NCBI GenBank assembly: GCA_028708425.1
Contig: JAQVYY010000032.1
Span: 1 to 39,682, forward strand
Origin: Bacteroidales bacterium
GTDB taxonomy: Bacteria > Bacteroidota > Bacteroidia > Bacteroidales > Tenuifilaceae
DNA: 39,682 nucleotides
Direction: 5' to 3'
The notes under the pieces were generated by a model. The model saw nothing but the letters and a program-made list of their open reading frames with translations. It had not been told where the DNA came from and searched no databases. The position numbers were made by a program, and so were the translations under genes. Shown here piece after piece: positions 18,401 to 24,873 of this stretch. Positions within the stretch are counted from its first letter, which is position 1; every line of letters begins with the position of its first letter.

Positions 18401-18753
18401 GGTCATACGGGGAAACCCCCATTGCCATTGATCCTGATTTTAGGGAGAAAATTTGTGGCGTTAGGGATGAGCAGCCTTTTGATGCCAGTAGCTATAAACC
18501 GCAGGACAACCCAATTATCCTTGAGGATTTTGGTGGTATAAGGCTAGCCGCAACCGAGGAGGAGGAGCTGCTTCTAGAGCTCTTCCCTAATGTTGCTCGA
18601 AATTACCTTACCAACCGAAAAGAGGATGAGGTTGCTGAGCTGAAGAGGCAGATTGCATTTGAGATGAACGCTATTTCTGAAGAGAAGCGAAAGGAGTTTA
18701 TGAATTTAAGCAATGAGCAGAAGGCCCAAAGGATAATTAAAGGGCTTAAATAA
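15439..18753 (+). CDS. Tandem double carboxyltransferase (OadA/pyruvate carboxylase subunit B-like)
   Basis: The 1104-residue protein is two full carboxyltransferase units in one frame, about 1-520 and 541-1104. Members of this family move CO2 between biotin and pyruvate/oxaloacetate. Each half opens with RDLTLRDGQQS, carries the carboxylatable lysine in MITIKDMAGL (K196 and K738) and the metal-binding HTHCTPGYGLAS (H225/H227 and H767/H769), and ends with the PYC_OADA-type region (AEIPGGMYTNML, then GCPPLVTP.SQIIG). The halves are alike throughout. No biotinyl domain (MKM motif) is present, so a separate biotin carrier is needed, as in multi-subunit decarboxylases or transcarboxylase. The second half starts at an ATG (M541) preceded by a Shine-Dalgarno-like AAAGGAG. 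In both halves the loop after the metal site (FSGGSAGPSYE, FAGGPGAPAFE) differs from the usual SGGTSQP-type sequence. No partner subunit is nearby. Confidence 0.85.
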   Translation: MSRHLKIRDLTLRDGQQSLFATRMQQVEVDKVLPLYREAGFYAMEVWGGAVPDSIMRFLGENPWNRLESIKEQIGDKSLLTALSRGRNLFGYSPYPEKVIEGFNSNAVKSGISIMRIFDCLNDTENIKSTISYVKQSGGLADCAVCYTIDPKMPEDEALRSQLMVKNLPEQIFDVDYFVNKAKEFEALGADMITIKDMAGLATPLKTAQIIAKLKETVNIPIDFHTHCTPGYGLASTFMAIVKGVDIIDTNLLYFSGGSAGPSYELVYLFCKKLGITIDGDAKVINELNKLLKDIRVNSLSEVDSYKQLPIHFDISDNTLPDGVDELFSDAVRFAKDEDEEQLLKTCHAIEDIFNFPKPDERVKKAEIPGGMYTNMLSQLKMLGLDQLLNRVLEVVPVVRLDAGCPPLVTPSSQIIGAQAVNCVLDENAGKPFYSNISNQFYNLVKGEYGKTPIPINPKFRKKICGFTEEQPYDLAKYKEPENPTLKEFGNVRLAKNEKEFLLLGLFPAVAKDFLYNQRKAEHKAFREENRKKKASERSKMQLKGRVQIRDLTLRDGQQSMLATRMNIEQVQRLLPYYKEAAFYAMEVWGGAVPDSVMRYLGEDPWYRLRVIKDEIGELSKLTALSRGRNLFGYEPYPETVIEGFNRVAVKGGIDIMRIFDCLNDLSNMKSTIDYVKANGGLADCAVCYTVNPRFTKKQRAIAFLKGKKLPTDVFSVDYFVDKAKGLEAMGADMITIKDMAGLIRPAESAELVSRLKKEVKLPINFHTHCTPGYGLASTLMAIINGADIVDTSMLNFAGGPGAPAFEIIQIFADKLGIDTGVNLDAVVKINSELNQIRAELAEFDSYKQFPLDFDITADDLPDEIDKLFNDAITFANENRPDELLEATLAIEQWFNLIAPNDKIRNAEIPGGMYTNMLAQLRQLKMDDLLPKVLEMVPLVRIDAGCPPLVTPTSQIIGVQAVNSVMSLKKGEEMYANTSTQFKNLVRGSYGETPIAIDPDFREKICGVRDEQPFDASSYKPQDNPIILEDFGGIRLAATEEEELLLELFPNVARNYLTNRKEDEVAELKRQIAFEMNAISEEKRKEFMNLSNEQKAQRIIKGLK
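17047..17061 (+). promoter_or_regulatory. Internal Shine-Dalgarno-like site and ATG inside the double carboxyltransferase
   Basis: AAAGGAG (17047-17053) lies 5 bases ahead of an in-frame ATG (17059-17061) exactly where the second copy begins. Few genes in this window have such a site, so it could drive separate translation of the second half, or it may be a relic of two once-separate genes. Confidence 0.4.
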
Positions 18754-18767
18754 TAAAAGGGTTTATG

Positions 18768-18801
18768 AAACAGGAATTTGCTTAGGCAAATTCCTGTTTT
18801 T
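18768..18801 (+). terminator. Intrinsic terminator of the carboxyltransferase gene
   Basis: A perfect 14-bp stem (18768-18781 with 1886-type partner at 18786-18799) encloses the 4-base loop TTAG and runs into a T tract, 14 bases after the stop codon. Confidence 0.9.
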
Positions 18802-18888
18802 GGTAGTGAAAAAGCGAGCTGCTTAGCATGGGGTGTGGTAGATTTTTCCAGCTTAGGGGGTAGTTGTTCTAAAATAGGTTAAAGATTT

Positions 18889-19037
18889 TAACCCGCAATA
18901 TTCATCATATTTATTAAGGATGAATGCTAAAGCGAGTTACCTCAACATAGTCGAACCCAGATTTGGATAACAAAATTGGTTGTGAGACTTAGTCGCTGTC
19001 GGAGACAGCAATTATTCATCTGAATAATTGGGGTTAA
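18889..19037 (-). repeat. 149-bp structured intergenic repeat, copy 2
   Basis: Read on the minus strand it begins TTAACCCCAATTATTCA and then shows the same blocks as the other copies: the stem GCTGTCTCCGACAGC (perfect here), GACTAAGTCTCACAACC, a weakened CCAAATCTGGG hairpin, and the closing hairpin that ends ATTGCGGGTTA. The first hairpin, AATTATTCA against TGAATAATT, is also perfect. Same length as copy 3 and opposite orientation. Confidence 0.85.
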
Positions 19038-19063
19038 GGTTTCCTAAAAGTTATTAGAAAACA

Positions 19064-19090
19064 AAAGGAGACTTAACCAAAGTCTCCTTT
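19064..19090. terminator. Perfect 11-bp hairpin, probably a backup terminator
   Basis: AAAGGAGACTT (19064-19074) and AAGTCTCCTTT (19080-19090) form a perfect stem around AACCA. On the minus strand the stem is followed by a T-rich stretch, so it may be a second terminator for the operon that ends at 19376. It could also belong to the end of an unannotated small RNA. Confidence 0.5.
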
Positions 19091-19239
19091 CCCCAAAAAC
19101 ACGGGCTTGTTCAACCAAAAATGAAAAAACCATGCATTTTTTGCATGTAAAAAATGCTAAACATTTGCAATTTACATTATTTTAGCAACATATCAATGGG
19201 CTTATGTTAATTTATTTTTATCGCCAAGGTTTATTGTTT

Positions 19240-19310
19240 TTTAACCAGCATTTTTCATCTTTAAACCAAAGTTGGGTTGAACACAAACTTGATAAATAAT
19301 GCGGATTAAG
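19240..19310 (+). repeat. Short relative of the 149-bp repeat
   Basis: This 71-base stretch begins TTAACCAGCATTTTTCATC and ends GATAAATAATGCGGATTAA. That matches the terminal hairpin module of the full repeat, with about 25 bases between the arms including CCAAAGTTGGG, which resembles the internal CCCAAAATTGGG palindrome. It reads as a degenerate or internally deleted member of the same family. Confidence 0.55.
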
Positions 19311-19316
19311 GTGTAT

Positions 19317-19357
19317 AAAAAAGCGCCCTGTAAATATATTATTAAGGGCGCTTTTTT
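19317..19357 (-). terminator. Bidirectional terminator of the 2-oxoacid oxidoreductase operon
   Basis: AAAAAAGCGCCCT (19317-19329) pairs perfectly with AGGGCGCTTTTTT (19345-19357). It lies 18 bases beyond the stop of the gamma-subunit gene and has U tracts on both strands. Confidence 0.9.
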
Positions 19358-19375
19358 AAGGTATGTTTTATATTT

Positions 19376-19924
19376 TTACGGTTGATATTCTTCTACAACC
19401 TCTAAGCCTTTCTTAATAGCTTCAATATTCATAGGAATTAAATGGTGATGACGTTCGGGTAACGATTTCTCTAACCCTTTTTCAACATTCTCCATTTTTA
19501 CAATGGGCTTTATCTTAAGGTATGCGCCTAAAACAATCATATTAAATGTTTTAGCACTTTGCATTTTAGTTGCTTCCTCAGTTGCCTCAATCTTGTAAAT
19601 TTTAATATCCTTACGCTTTGGGTGTTGAACAATTCCGTTAGGATCGTAAAGTAAAACGCCACCAGGCTTCACCGAATCTTCAAATTTATTCAGCGATTGC
19701 TGATTAAGGATGATTGCGGTGTCAAATTCTTGAAGAATTGGAGAGCTTATGCGGTCGTCGCTTAGGATAACAGTTACGTTAGCTGTGCCACCCCGCATCT
19801 CAGGGCCATACGATGGCATCCACGAAACTTCTTGATCTTGCATAATGCCTGAGTAGGCAAGGATTTTTCCCATTGACAGAACTCCTTGTCCCCCAAAGCC
19901 AGCAATTATTATCTCTTCAGTCAT
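19376..19924 (-). CDS. 2-oxoacid:ferredoxin oxidoreductase, gamma subunit
   Basis: The gamma subunit holds the domain that contacts CoA in oxidoreductases turning 2-oxoacids into acyl-CoA plus CO2 with reduction of ferredoxin. The 182-residue protein opens with IIIAGFGGQGVLSMGKIL, the glycine-rich signature of the family, followed by WMPSYGPEMRGG, also diagnostic. Its length is normal for a separate gamma subunit. It is the last gene of the operon, 24 bases after the beta subunit, and a terminator follows. The sequence alone does not decide whether the substrate is 2-oxoglutarate or a branched-chain oxoacid. Confidence 0.92.
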   Translation of the reverse strand: MTEEIIIAGFGGQGVLSMGKILAYSGIMQDQEVSWMPSYGPEMRGGTANVTVILSDDRISSPILQEFDTAIILNQQSLNKFEDSVKPGGVLLYDPNGIVQHPKRKDIKIYKIEATEEATKMQSAKTFNMIVLGAYLKIKPIVKMENVEKGLEKSLPERHHHLIPMNIEAIKKGLEVVEEYQP

Positions 19925-19948
19925 GTTTTTAATTTTTTTAATTACTTA

Positions 19949-20707
19949 TTAACCTTTTAAGTCGCCAAGGGGATAGAATGGGAACATGTTCTCAACCATC
20001 CACTCATTAGCTTTTACAGGGTTAAGTTTCCACCCAGAGTTACAGGTAGAAACCACTTCAACAAATTGGGTACCCTTTTTCTCGCCAACGTTTTTAAACG
20101 CTTTTAGGATAGCTCTTTTACACTTACGAACCGCCCCAGGGGTGTGTACCGCTTGGCGAGTTACATACTCTGTACCTGGCAGCTGAGCAATAAGCTCGGT
20201 AATTTTTAGCGGATGACCGTGAAGAGCTATATCACGCCCATAAGGAGAGGTTGCAGTTTCCATACCTTCAAGGGTAGTTGGTGCCATTTGTCCACCGGTC
20301 ATACCGTAAATACCGTTGTTGATAAAAATAACTACGATATGCTCACCTCGGTTTGCGGCGTGTATAATTTCTGCAGCACCAATTGATGCTAGGTCACCAT
20401 CGCCCTGATACGTAAATACGTATTTGTCGGGCATTAATCGTGCTATTGCCGATGCTACAGCTGGTGCTCTACCGTGAGCAGCTTCTTGCCAGTCTACACT
20501 AATGTAGTTGTATGCAAGTACAGCGCATCCAACGGGCGATACAGCAATTGTTTTCTCCTGTATCTCCATCTCCTCAATAACCTCAGCAACTAACTTGTGA
20601 ACCACTCCATGGCTACAGCCAGGGCAATAGTGTGTAACGTTGTCGGTTAAAAGTGATGGTTTTTTGTATACCAGATTTTCTGGCTTTATGATATCTTTTA
20701 CATCCAT
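19949..20707 (-). CDS. vorA: 2-oxoacid:ferredoxin oxidoreductase, beta (TPP-binding) subunit
   Basis: The beta subunit binds thiamine pyrophosphate and activates the 2-oxoacid. The 252-residue protein has YCPGCSHG (27-34), the conserved N-terminal cysteine region, and the TPP motif GDGDLASIGAAEIIHAANR followed by INNGIYGMTGGQMAPTT, which corresponds to the GDG...NN magnesium-TPP motif. It overlaps the operon tightly, with 2 bases between its start and the alpha-subunit stop. The GMTGGQ(M)APTT sequence is shared by the VOR and KOR subfamilies; I favour VOR because of the linked aminotransferase, but this is inference. Confidence 0.92.
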   Translation of the reverse strand: MDVKDIIKPENLVYKKPSLLTDNVTHYCPGCSHGVVHKLVAEVIEEMEIQEKTIAVSPVGCAVLAYNYISVDWQEAAHGRAPAVASAIARLMPDKYVFTYQGDGDLASIGAAEIIHAANRGEHIVVIFINNGIYGMTGGQMAPTTLEGMETATSPYGRDIALHGHPLKITELIAQLPGTEYVTRQAVHTPGAVRKCKRAILKAFKNVGEKKGTQFVEVVSTCNSGWKLNPVKANEWMVENMFPFYPLGDLKG

Positions 20708-20709
20708 GA

Positions 20710-21798
20710 TTACTTCACTTTAATAATTTTTTCTTCAAGTGCACTAACTACTTCATTCGGAGTTGGTATCATGCCACCCAAGCGTCCATAATGTTCAACA
20801 GGTACTTTACCGTTAACTGCAAGACGAACATCTTCAACCATTTGCCCTGCGCTCATTTCAACGGCAAGGAAACCCTTAACGCGAGTAGCTAATTCCCGAA
20901 TAATTTTTGTTGGATATGGGAAAAGGGTAATTGGACGAAGTAAACCAACCTTTATTCCTTTTTCGCGGCATATCGTAATAGCCTTTTGGCTAATTCGGCT
21001 CGATGAACCGTATGCTACGATGATATATTCAGCGTCTTCGCAGTCTATCATTTCGTAGCGAACCTCATTCTCCTTAATAGTATTGTACTTAGCAATTAGT
21101 TTATGGTTAAATTCCTCTTGCTTAGCACTGTCTAGTTCAAGTGAAGTAATTATATTATAATCTCTATCGGCCTTTTTGCCTGTAGTTGCCCAAGAACCGC
21201 TAATCTTTTGAATCTCTTCATCGGTCCAACGTGGTTTAACTTCGCTTAGCTTTACCTTTTCCATCATTTGACCGATAACACCGTCTGATAAAATCATTAC
21301 GGGGTTGCGGTATTTGAACGCTAAATCGAAACCTAAACCAACAAAATCGTTCATTTCCTGAACTGAGGCTGGTGCTAAAACAATTAGGTGATAATCACCG
21401 TGTCCACCACCTTTAACTGCCTGGAAATAGTCGCTTTGTGCGGGTTGAATGGTTCCCAATCCGGGGCCTCCCCTAACCACGTTTACAATTAAGCAGGGTA
21501 ATTCAGCACCTGCAATGTAGGTTATCCCTTCTTGTTTTAGGCTAATGCCAGGGCTCGATGAGGATGTCATCACTTTTTTTCCGCAGCCTGCACCACCGTA
21601 TACCATATTTATAGCGGCTACCTCGCTCTCGGCCTGTAGAACTACCATTCCAGTATCTTCCCATGGCTTTTTGAGCATTAGGGTTTCCATAACTTCTGAT
21701 TGAGGGGTAATAGGATAGCCAAAATAACCGTCGCAACCACAACGTATGGCCGCCTCGGCAATAACCTCATTACCCTTCATTAGTTTGTAATCTGCCAT
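20710..21798 (-). CDS. vorB: 2-oxoacid:ferredoxin oxidoreductase, alpha subunit (VorB-like)
   Basis: The alpha subunit provides the pyrimidine-binding half of the TPP site. The 362-residue protein begins with the family pattern KGNEVIAEAAIRCGCDGYFGYPITPQSEV. It contains ESEVAAINMVYGGAGCGKKVMTSSSSPG, which shapes the active site, and the C-terminal transketolase-like domain with IIVAYGSSSRISQKAI. The length agrees with the Bacteroidota protein usually named 3-methyl-2-oxobutanoate dehydrogenase subunit VorB. It lies 40 bases after the ferredoxin gene. A 2-oxoglutarate-specific enzyme remains possible. Confidence 0.92.
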   Translation of the reverse strand: MADYKLMKGNEVIAEAAIRCGCDGYFGYPITPQSEVMETLMLKKPWEDTGMVVLQAESEVAAINMVYGGAGCGKKVMTSSSSPGISLKQEGITYIAGAELPCLIVNVVRGGPGLGTIQPAQSDYFQAVKGGGHGDYHLIVLAPASVQEMNDFVGLGFDLAFKYRNPVMILSDGVIGQMMEKVKLSEVKPRWTDEEIQKISGSWATTGKKADRDYNIITSLELDSAKQEEFNHKLIAKYNTIKENEVRYEMIDCEDAEYIIVAYGSSSRISQKAITICREKGIKVGLLRPITLFPYPTKIIRELATRVKGFLAVEMSAGQMVEDVRLAVNGKVPVEHYGRLGGMIPTPNEVVSALEEKIIKVK

Positions 21799-21838
21799 TT
21801 TGTAATAATATTTTTAGTTATTAACAATGTTTTTTAGG

Positions 21839-22069
21839 TTAGGCTTCAACCTTTACCTTGTAAACTTCAATAACGCTGTCGGGGCACACTAGCCCGCAAC
21901 TTACACAGCCTATGCACGCATCTGGATTAGCCATATACGAGTAGTTATAGCCTTTTCCATTCACCTCATTGGCTAGTGCCAGTACATTGGTAGGGCATGC
22001 TACAACGCAAAGGCCACAACCTTTGCATTTTTCCACGTCTACCTTAATAGCTCCTTTAATTTTCGCCAT
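21839..22069 (-). CDS. 2[4Fe-4S] ferredoxin subunit of the oxidoreductase
   Basis: This 76-residue protein carries two cluster motifs, CKGCGLCVVACP (15-26) and CIGCVSCGLVCP (52-63), the CxxCxxCxxxCP pattern of bacterial 2[4Fe-4S] ferredoxins. It likely forms the delta subunit that takes electrons from the TPP-bound intermediate and hands them to free ferredoxin or flavodoxin. It is encoded directly ahead of the alpha subunit, the usual place for delta subunits. Confidence 0.92.
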   Translation of the reverse strand: MAKIKGAIKVDVEKCKGCGLCVVACPTNVLALANEVNGKGYNYSYMANPDACIGCVSCGLVCPDSVIEVYKVKVEA

Positions 22070-22138
22070 TTCAAAATTGTGTTTAATGATTACTATTCCT
22101 GTAATTTAAGACTGATTGTATAGTAAATAGTTTACTGA

Positions 22139-23458
22139 CTATTTAATTGGGTTGTTCTCGCTGAATTTTTTAAGCCTATATTCAAGGTCGGCAAATTGGC
22201 TCTCGTGGGTTTGCGAAACACATGCCCTAAGGCCTTCGGTTCGTTCACTGCCTGTTATACCCAATGATATTGCGCTAATTCCATGGTAAATAAGCTCTTC
22301 AATTAAATCTTCGCCCGAAAGCCCTGGGTACGAGATGGTGAAGTAAAAACCATCGGCAAGGGGTTCATCTTCGTCCATATCGTAAACAATTTTAAAGCCA
22401 TTCTCGGTAAAGAGCTTTTTCATTATATGCGCTCTTTCGCCATAAACCTTAACTGCTTCCACAAAGTTGAAGTCGCCGTCGTTTGCAGCTTTTAGCATGG
22501 CGGCTAGTCCGTATTGTGCCGAGTGTGTTGTTCCTGATGATAGTGCGTATATGGCACCGTAAACCATGGCGCGTCCAAACTCGTCGGATGCGAAGAAATT
22601 CTTTAGATCCGGATATTTGCGTCTATAAAGCTTATCGCTTATTACCATGCTGCCAATTCGTTGCCCTGCATAGCTGAACGCTTTTGAGCTGGATATTAGC
22701 ATAATCCAATTGTCGGTATAGTTTGCTACGGTAACTTGGTATGGAGGTTTACCAGGTACCGAAAGGTCTTTACGGAAATCCATTGCGAAGTACGCAAGGT
22801 CTTCAATTACAATAACATCATACTTGTTTGCCAGCCTTCCAATGATTTCGAGTTCCTGTTCGGAGAAGCAGATCCACGATGGATTGTTTGGATTTGAGTA
22901 AAGTATAGTGCTAATATTTCCCTTTTTGAGATAGCTCTCAAGCTTTTCTTCTAACTTCTCGCCCCTAAACTTGTAAACATCAAAGGTTTCGTGTTTCATG
23001 CCCAATACCTTTAGCTGTTGCTTTTGTACCGGAAAGCCTGGGTCGATGAACAGTACGGTATCTTTTTTGGCATTACAGCGGTTTGCCACAAGGAATGCAG
23101 CCATTCCGCCTTGCATTGAACCAACGGTTGGGATACAACTTTTTTCATCAACATCGATGTTAATGAAGTTTTTTACAAATCTTGAGATTTCTTTCTTTAG
23201 CGGAGGGATGCCATCAATTATAGGATAAAATTGTGCAACTCCACTATTTAGTGCTTTTATTTCGGCTTCGATACCAATTTTAGATGGTTCTAACCCTGGC
23301 ACTCCCATTTCCATGCGAACATACTTTAGGCCTGTTGCCGCTTCAATGTCGCTAACTAGTTTCACAATTTCTCTAATTGAGGCTTTGCCTACTTTTTGTA
23401 GTCCAGACTCTTCAATTTTTTGTTTTACTACATCGTAGGGGATAGGTGTGTTTTTCAT
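22139..23458 (-). CDS. PLP-dependent aminotransferase, class I/II
   Basis: The 439-residue protein has the fold type I aminotransferase pattern: a substrate-side proline region (YSNPNNPSW), the aspartate strand (VIVIEDLAYFAMDF) and the PLP lysine in SSSKAFSYAGQRIGS. It transfers amino groups to 2-oxoglutarate or pyruvate and so makes 2-oxoacids. As first gene of the operon, 69 bases ahead of the ferredoxin and oxidoreductase genes, it probably supplies the 2-oxoacid substrate from an amino acid. The amino acid is unknown; branched-chain or aromatic amino acids are reasonable guesses. Confidence 0.88.
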   Translation of the reverse strand: MKNTPIPYDVVKQKIEESGLQKVGKASIREIVKLVSDIEAATGLKYVRMEMGVPGLEPSKIGIEAEIKALNSGVAQFYPIIDGIPPLKKEISRFVKNFINIDVDEKSCIPTVGSMQGGMAAFLVANRCNAKKDTVLFIDPGFPVQKQQLKVLGMKHETFDVYKFRGEKLEEKLESYLKKGNISTILYSNPNNPSWICFSEQELEIIGRLANKYDVIVIEDLAYFAMDFRKDLSVPGKPPYQVTVANYTDNWIMLISSSKAFSYAGQRIGSMVISDKLYRRKYPDLKNFFASDEFGRAMVYGAIYALSSGTTHSAQYGLAAMLKAANDGDFNFVEAVKVYGERAHIMKKLFTENGFKIVYDMDEDEPLADGFYFTISYPGLSGEDLIEELIYHGISAISLGITGSERTEGLRACVSQTHESQFADLEYRLKKFSENNPIK

Positions 23459-23840
23459 ATTTAAAGTGTTTTTAATGTCTGTTAATCTGCCATGTACTCA
23501 ATCAGAATTATCTGAGTAGAATACGATACAAATTAAATCTTTTAAAGATACAATTTTACTAAAGATTTATATAAATTAAAAGTGTTTTAAGGGTATTTAA
23601 TAACAGATTGTAACCTTTAACGTATATTTAGAATGATTTCAAGATTGTTTTAGTCATTTTTTGTAGTAAATGAAACTTTGCCTTGAGTGCAATGTTTTAG
23701 CGTTATTTTTATGTGAAATTATTTTGCAGCTGTTTTGTTTAAGGAATAATTCGAAAGCTAGTGTATTAACAACAAAAATGGTCGTTCCAAAGGGAAGACC
23801 ATTTTTGCTAACCAAGGGTATTGTGTACTCGTTTTTGTTT
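23459..23840. other. Intergenic region between the aminotransferase and flavodoxin genes
   Basis: It holds the flavodoxin terminator at its left-strand end and, near 23529-23536, a near-match to a -7 box (TTAATTTG on the minus strand) about 70 bases before the aminotransferase start. Short open frames on both strands run through the terminator hairpin and are not believable genes. Confidence 0.5.
23773..23807 (-). terminator. Intrinsic terminator of the flavodoxin gene
   Basis: CAAAAATGGTC (23773-23783) and GACCATTTTTG (23797-23807) form a perfect 11-bp stem with a 13-base loop, 34 bases beyond the flavodoxin stop codon, with a T tract on the minus strand. Confidence 0.85.
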
Positions 23841-24365
23841 TTATACAAACAGCTTCTTTAGTTGCTCTACCCATTCGGAAATTCTTAGGTCGGTTTTCTC
23901 GGCTTCAAAATCCTCATCGATGGGCAAACCAATAAATTGCTTATTGATTACTGCTTCAGAGTCTGTAAAGCTGTAATTAGAGGTAGGGACCTGGCCAACT
24001 ATCTTCGCATTTTTCTCTAGCATTATTTTTGCTAAAACACCCATTGCGTCAACAAAATTTGCAGGATATGTTACAGAATCGCCTAAGCCAAAAAGGGCAA
24101 AGGTTTTTCCGTTATATTTAATTTTATCCATTTCGGGTCTGAATTGAACCCAATCTGTCCTGGTTCTTTCTGCATCCCAGGTTTCTTTACCTATGGTTGA
24201 GCAACCTAGCACGATGTTTTCATAGCTGTTAAAATCCGTTGCCTTGCTGTTCTTAATAGGAATTAGGTTGGCCATATCGGGCCCAAATGCTTGTTGAATC
24301 TTCTTCGCAACTTTTTCAGTCTTGCCACCGGTTGGGCCGAAGAAGATTCCTACTTTTTTTTTCAT
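23841..24365 (-). CDS. fldA: Flavodoxin
   Basis: Flavodoxin is a small FMN protein that replaces or complements ferredoxin as a low-potential electron carrier. The 174-residue protein shows the phosphate-binding loop GIFFGPTGGKTEKVA (6-20), the flavin-side segments LGCSTIGKETW and FALFGLGDSVTYPANFVDAMG, and the length of the long-chain class. I choose the ATG at 24365 because the longer frame from 24431 adds 22 residues that cover a good promoter. The electron donor could be the 2-oxoacid oxidoreductase encoded just upstream on the chromosome. Confidence 0.93.
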   Translation of the reverse strand: MKKKVGIFFGPTGGKTEKVAKKIQQAFGPDMANLIPIKNSKATDFNSYENIVLGCSTIGKETWDAERTRTDWVQFRPEMDKIKYNGKTFALFGLGDSVTYPANFVDAMGVLAKIMLEKNAKIVGQVPTSNYSFTDSEAVINKQFIGLPIDEDFEAEKTDLRISEWVEQLKKLFV

Positions 24366-24420
24366 ATTTATAAAGTTGTGATTTAAATAATAGTGTGAGA
24401 TTTTACAATCTCGTGTTGTA

Positions 24421-24451
24421 CAAATATACACTTTTTATTGAAATTTATCAA
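24421..24451 (-). promoter_or_regulatory. Promoter of the flavodoxin gene
   Basis: On the minus strand a TTG (24451-24449) is followed after 20 bases by TATATTTG (24428-24421). Both elements and the spacing match the Bacteroidota consensus TTTG / TAnnTTTG. The predicted leader is about 50 bases. Confidence 0.65.
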
Positions 24452-24605
24452 GTTTCTATTAATCTTAGTCTGCTCGTATTATGCATGTTTAATGCAATAT
24501 GCATTTATTCAACGCATTAAGATAGAGAACCTACTTGGTTGAATATTTAGGGGTTTTTTATACCTGACTGCTTTCGTTTTTACAACAGCTTGTTTGGGAA
24601 CAGGG

Positions 24606-24779
24606 TCATTCTGTTTCTGTTGATACTGGTGCGCTAAACATATTTGAAACACTTTCTGAAACCTCTTTAGAAACTGTGTTCCAACGCATAATAATAAGGA
24701 TTATTAAAAAAATGGCTGTGCCAATCAGCATTAATTCCGTGGTTGTTCTCTTTTTATACCAGTCTTTTATTTTGGCCAT
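24606..24779 (-). CDS. Small single-pass membrane peptide, 57 residues
   Basis: The frame runs from ATG (24779) to TGA (24606) and encodes a peptide with a basic N-terminus (MAKIKDWYKKR), one strongly hydrophobic helix (about residues 16-31, ELMLIGTAIFLIILIIM followed by RW), and a polar tail rich in Ser, Val and Glu. The positive-inside pattern predicts the N-terminus in the cytoplasm. It lies in the otherwise empty gap between the flavodoxin gene and a membrane-protein gene on the same strand, 94 bases after the latter. I recognise no family. A chance frame is possible, but the membrane-protein layout and gap-filling position support it. Confidence 0.5.
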   Translation of the reverse strand: MAKIKDWYKKRTTTELMLIGTAIFLIILIIMRWNTVSKEVSESVSNMFSAPVSTETE

Positions 24780-24873
24780 AATTAGCTTATTGTTTGTTGT
24801 TCGTTCCTTATTTCCGATTTTAAAGAACGTGTTAAAATAGAAGCAGCTTAGCCCCAGCGCTTTTTATACAAAG

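Larger units (their letters stand above)
18754..19375. other. 622-base noncoding block rich in inverted repeats
   Basis: No gene is supported. From left to right it holds the terminator of the carboxyltransferase gene, copy 2 of the 149-bp repeat in reverse orientation, a perfect 11-bp hairpin (19064-19090), a CATGCA/TGCATG palindrome (19131-19147), a short relative of the repeat (19240-19310) and the terminator of the 2-oxoacid oxidoreductase operon. The strands converge here, so the region accumulates 3' ends. Confidence 0.7.

Noticed and set aside
23670-23861. 63-codon plus-strand frame between the aminotransferase and flavodoxin genes
   Set aside because: It runs through the flavodoxin terminator hairpin and into the end of the flavodoxin gene, with low-complexity Leu/Phe content.
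24366-24431. Longer flavodoxin start
   Set aside because: The extension overlaps a well-formed promoter, and family members start at the MKKKVGIFFG position.
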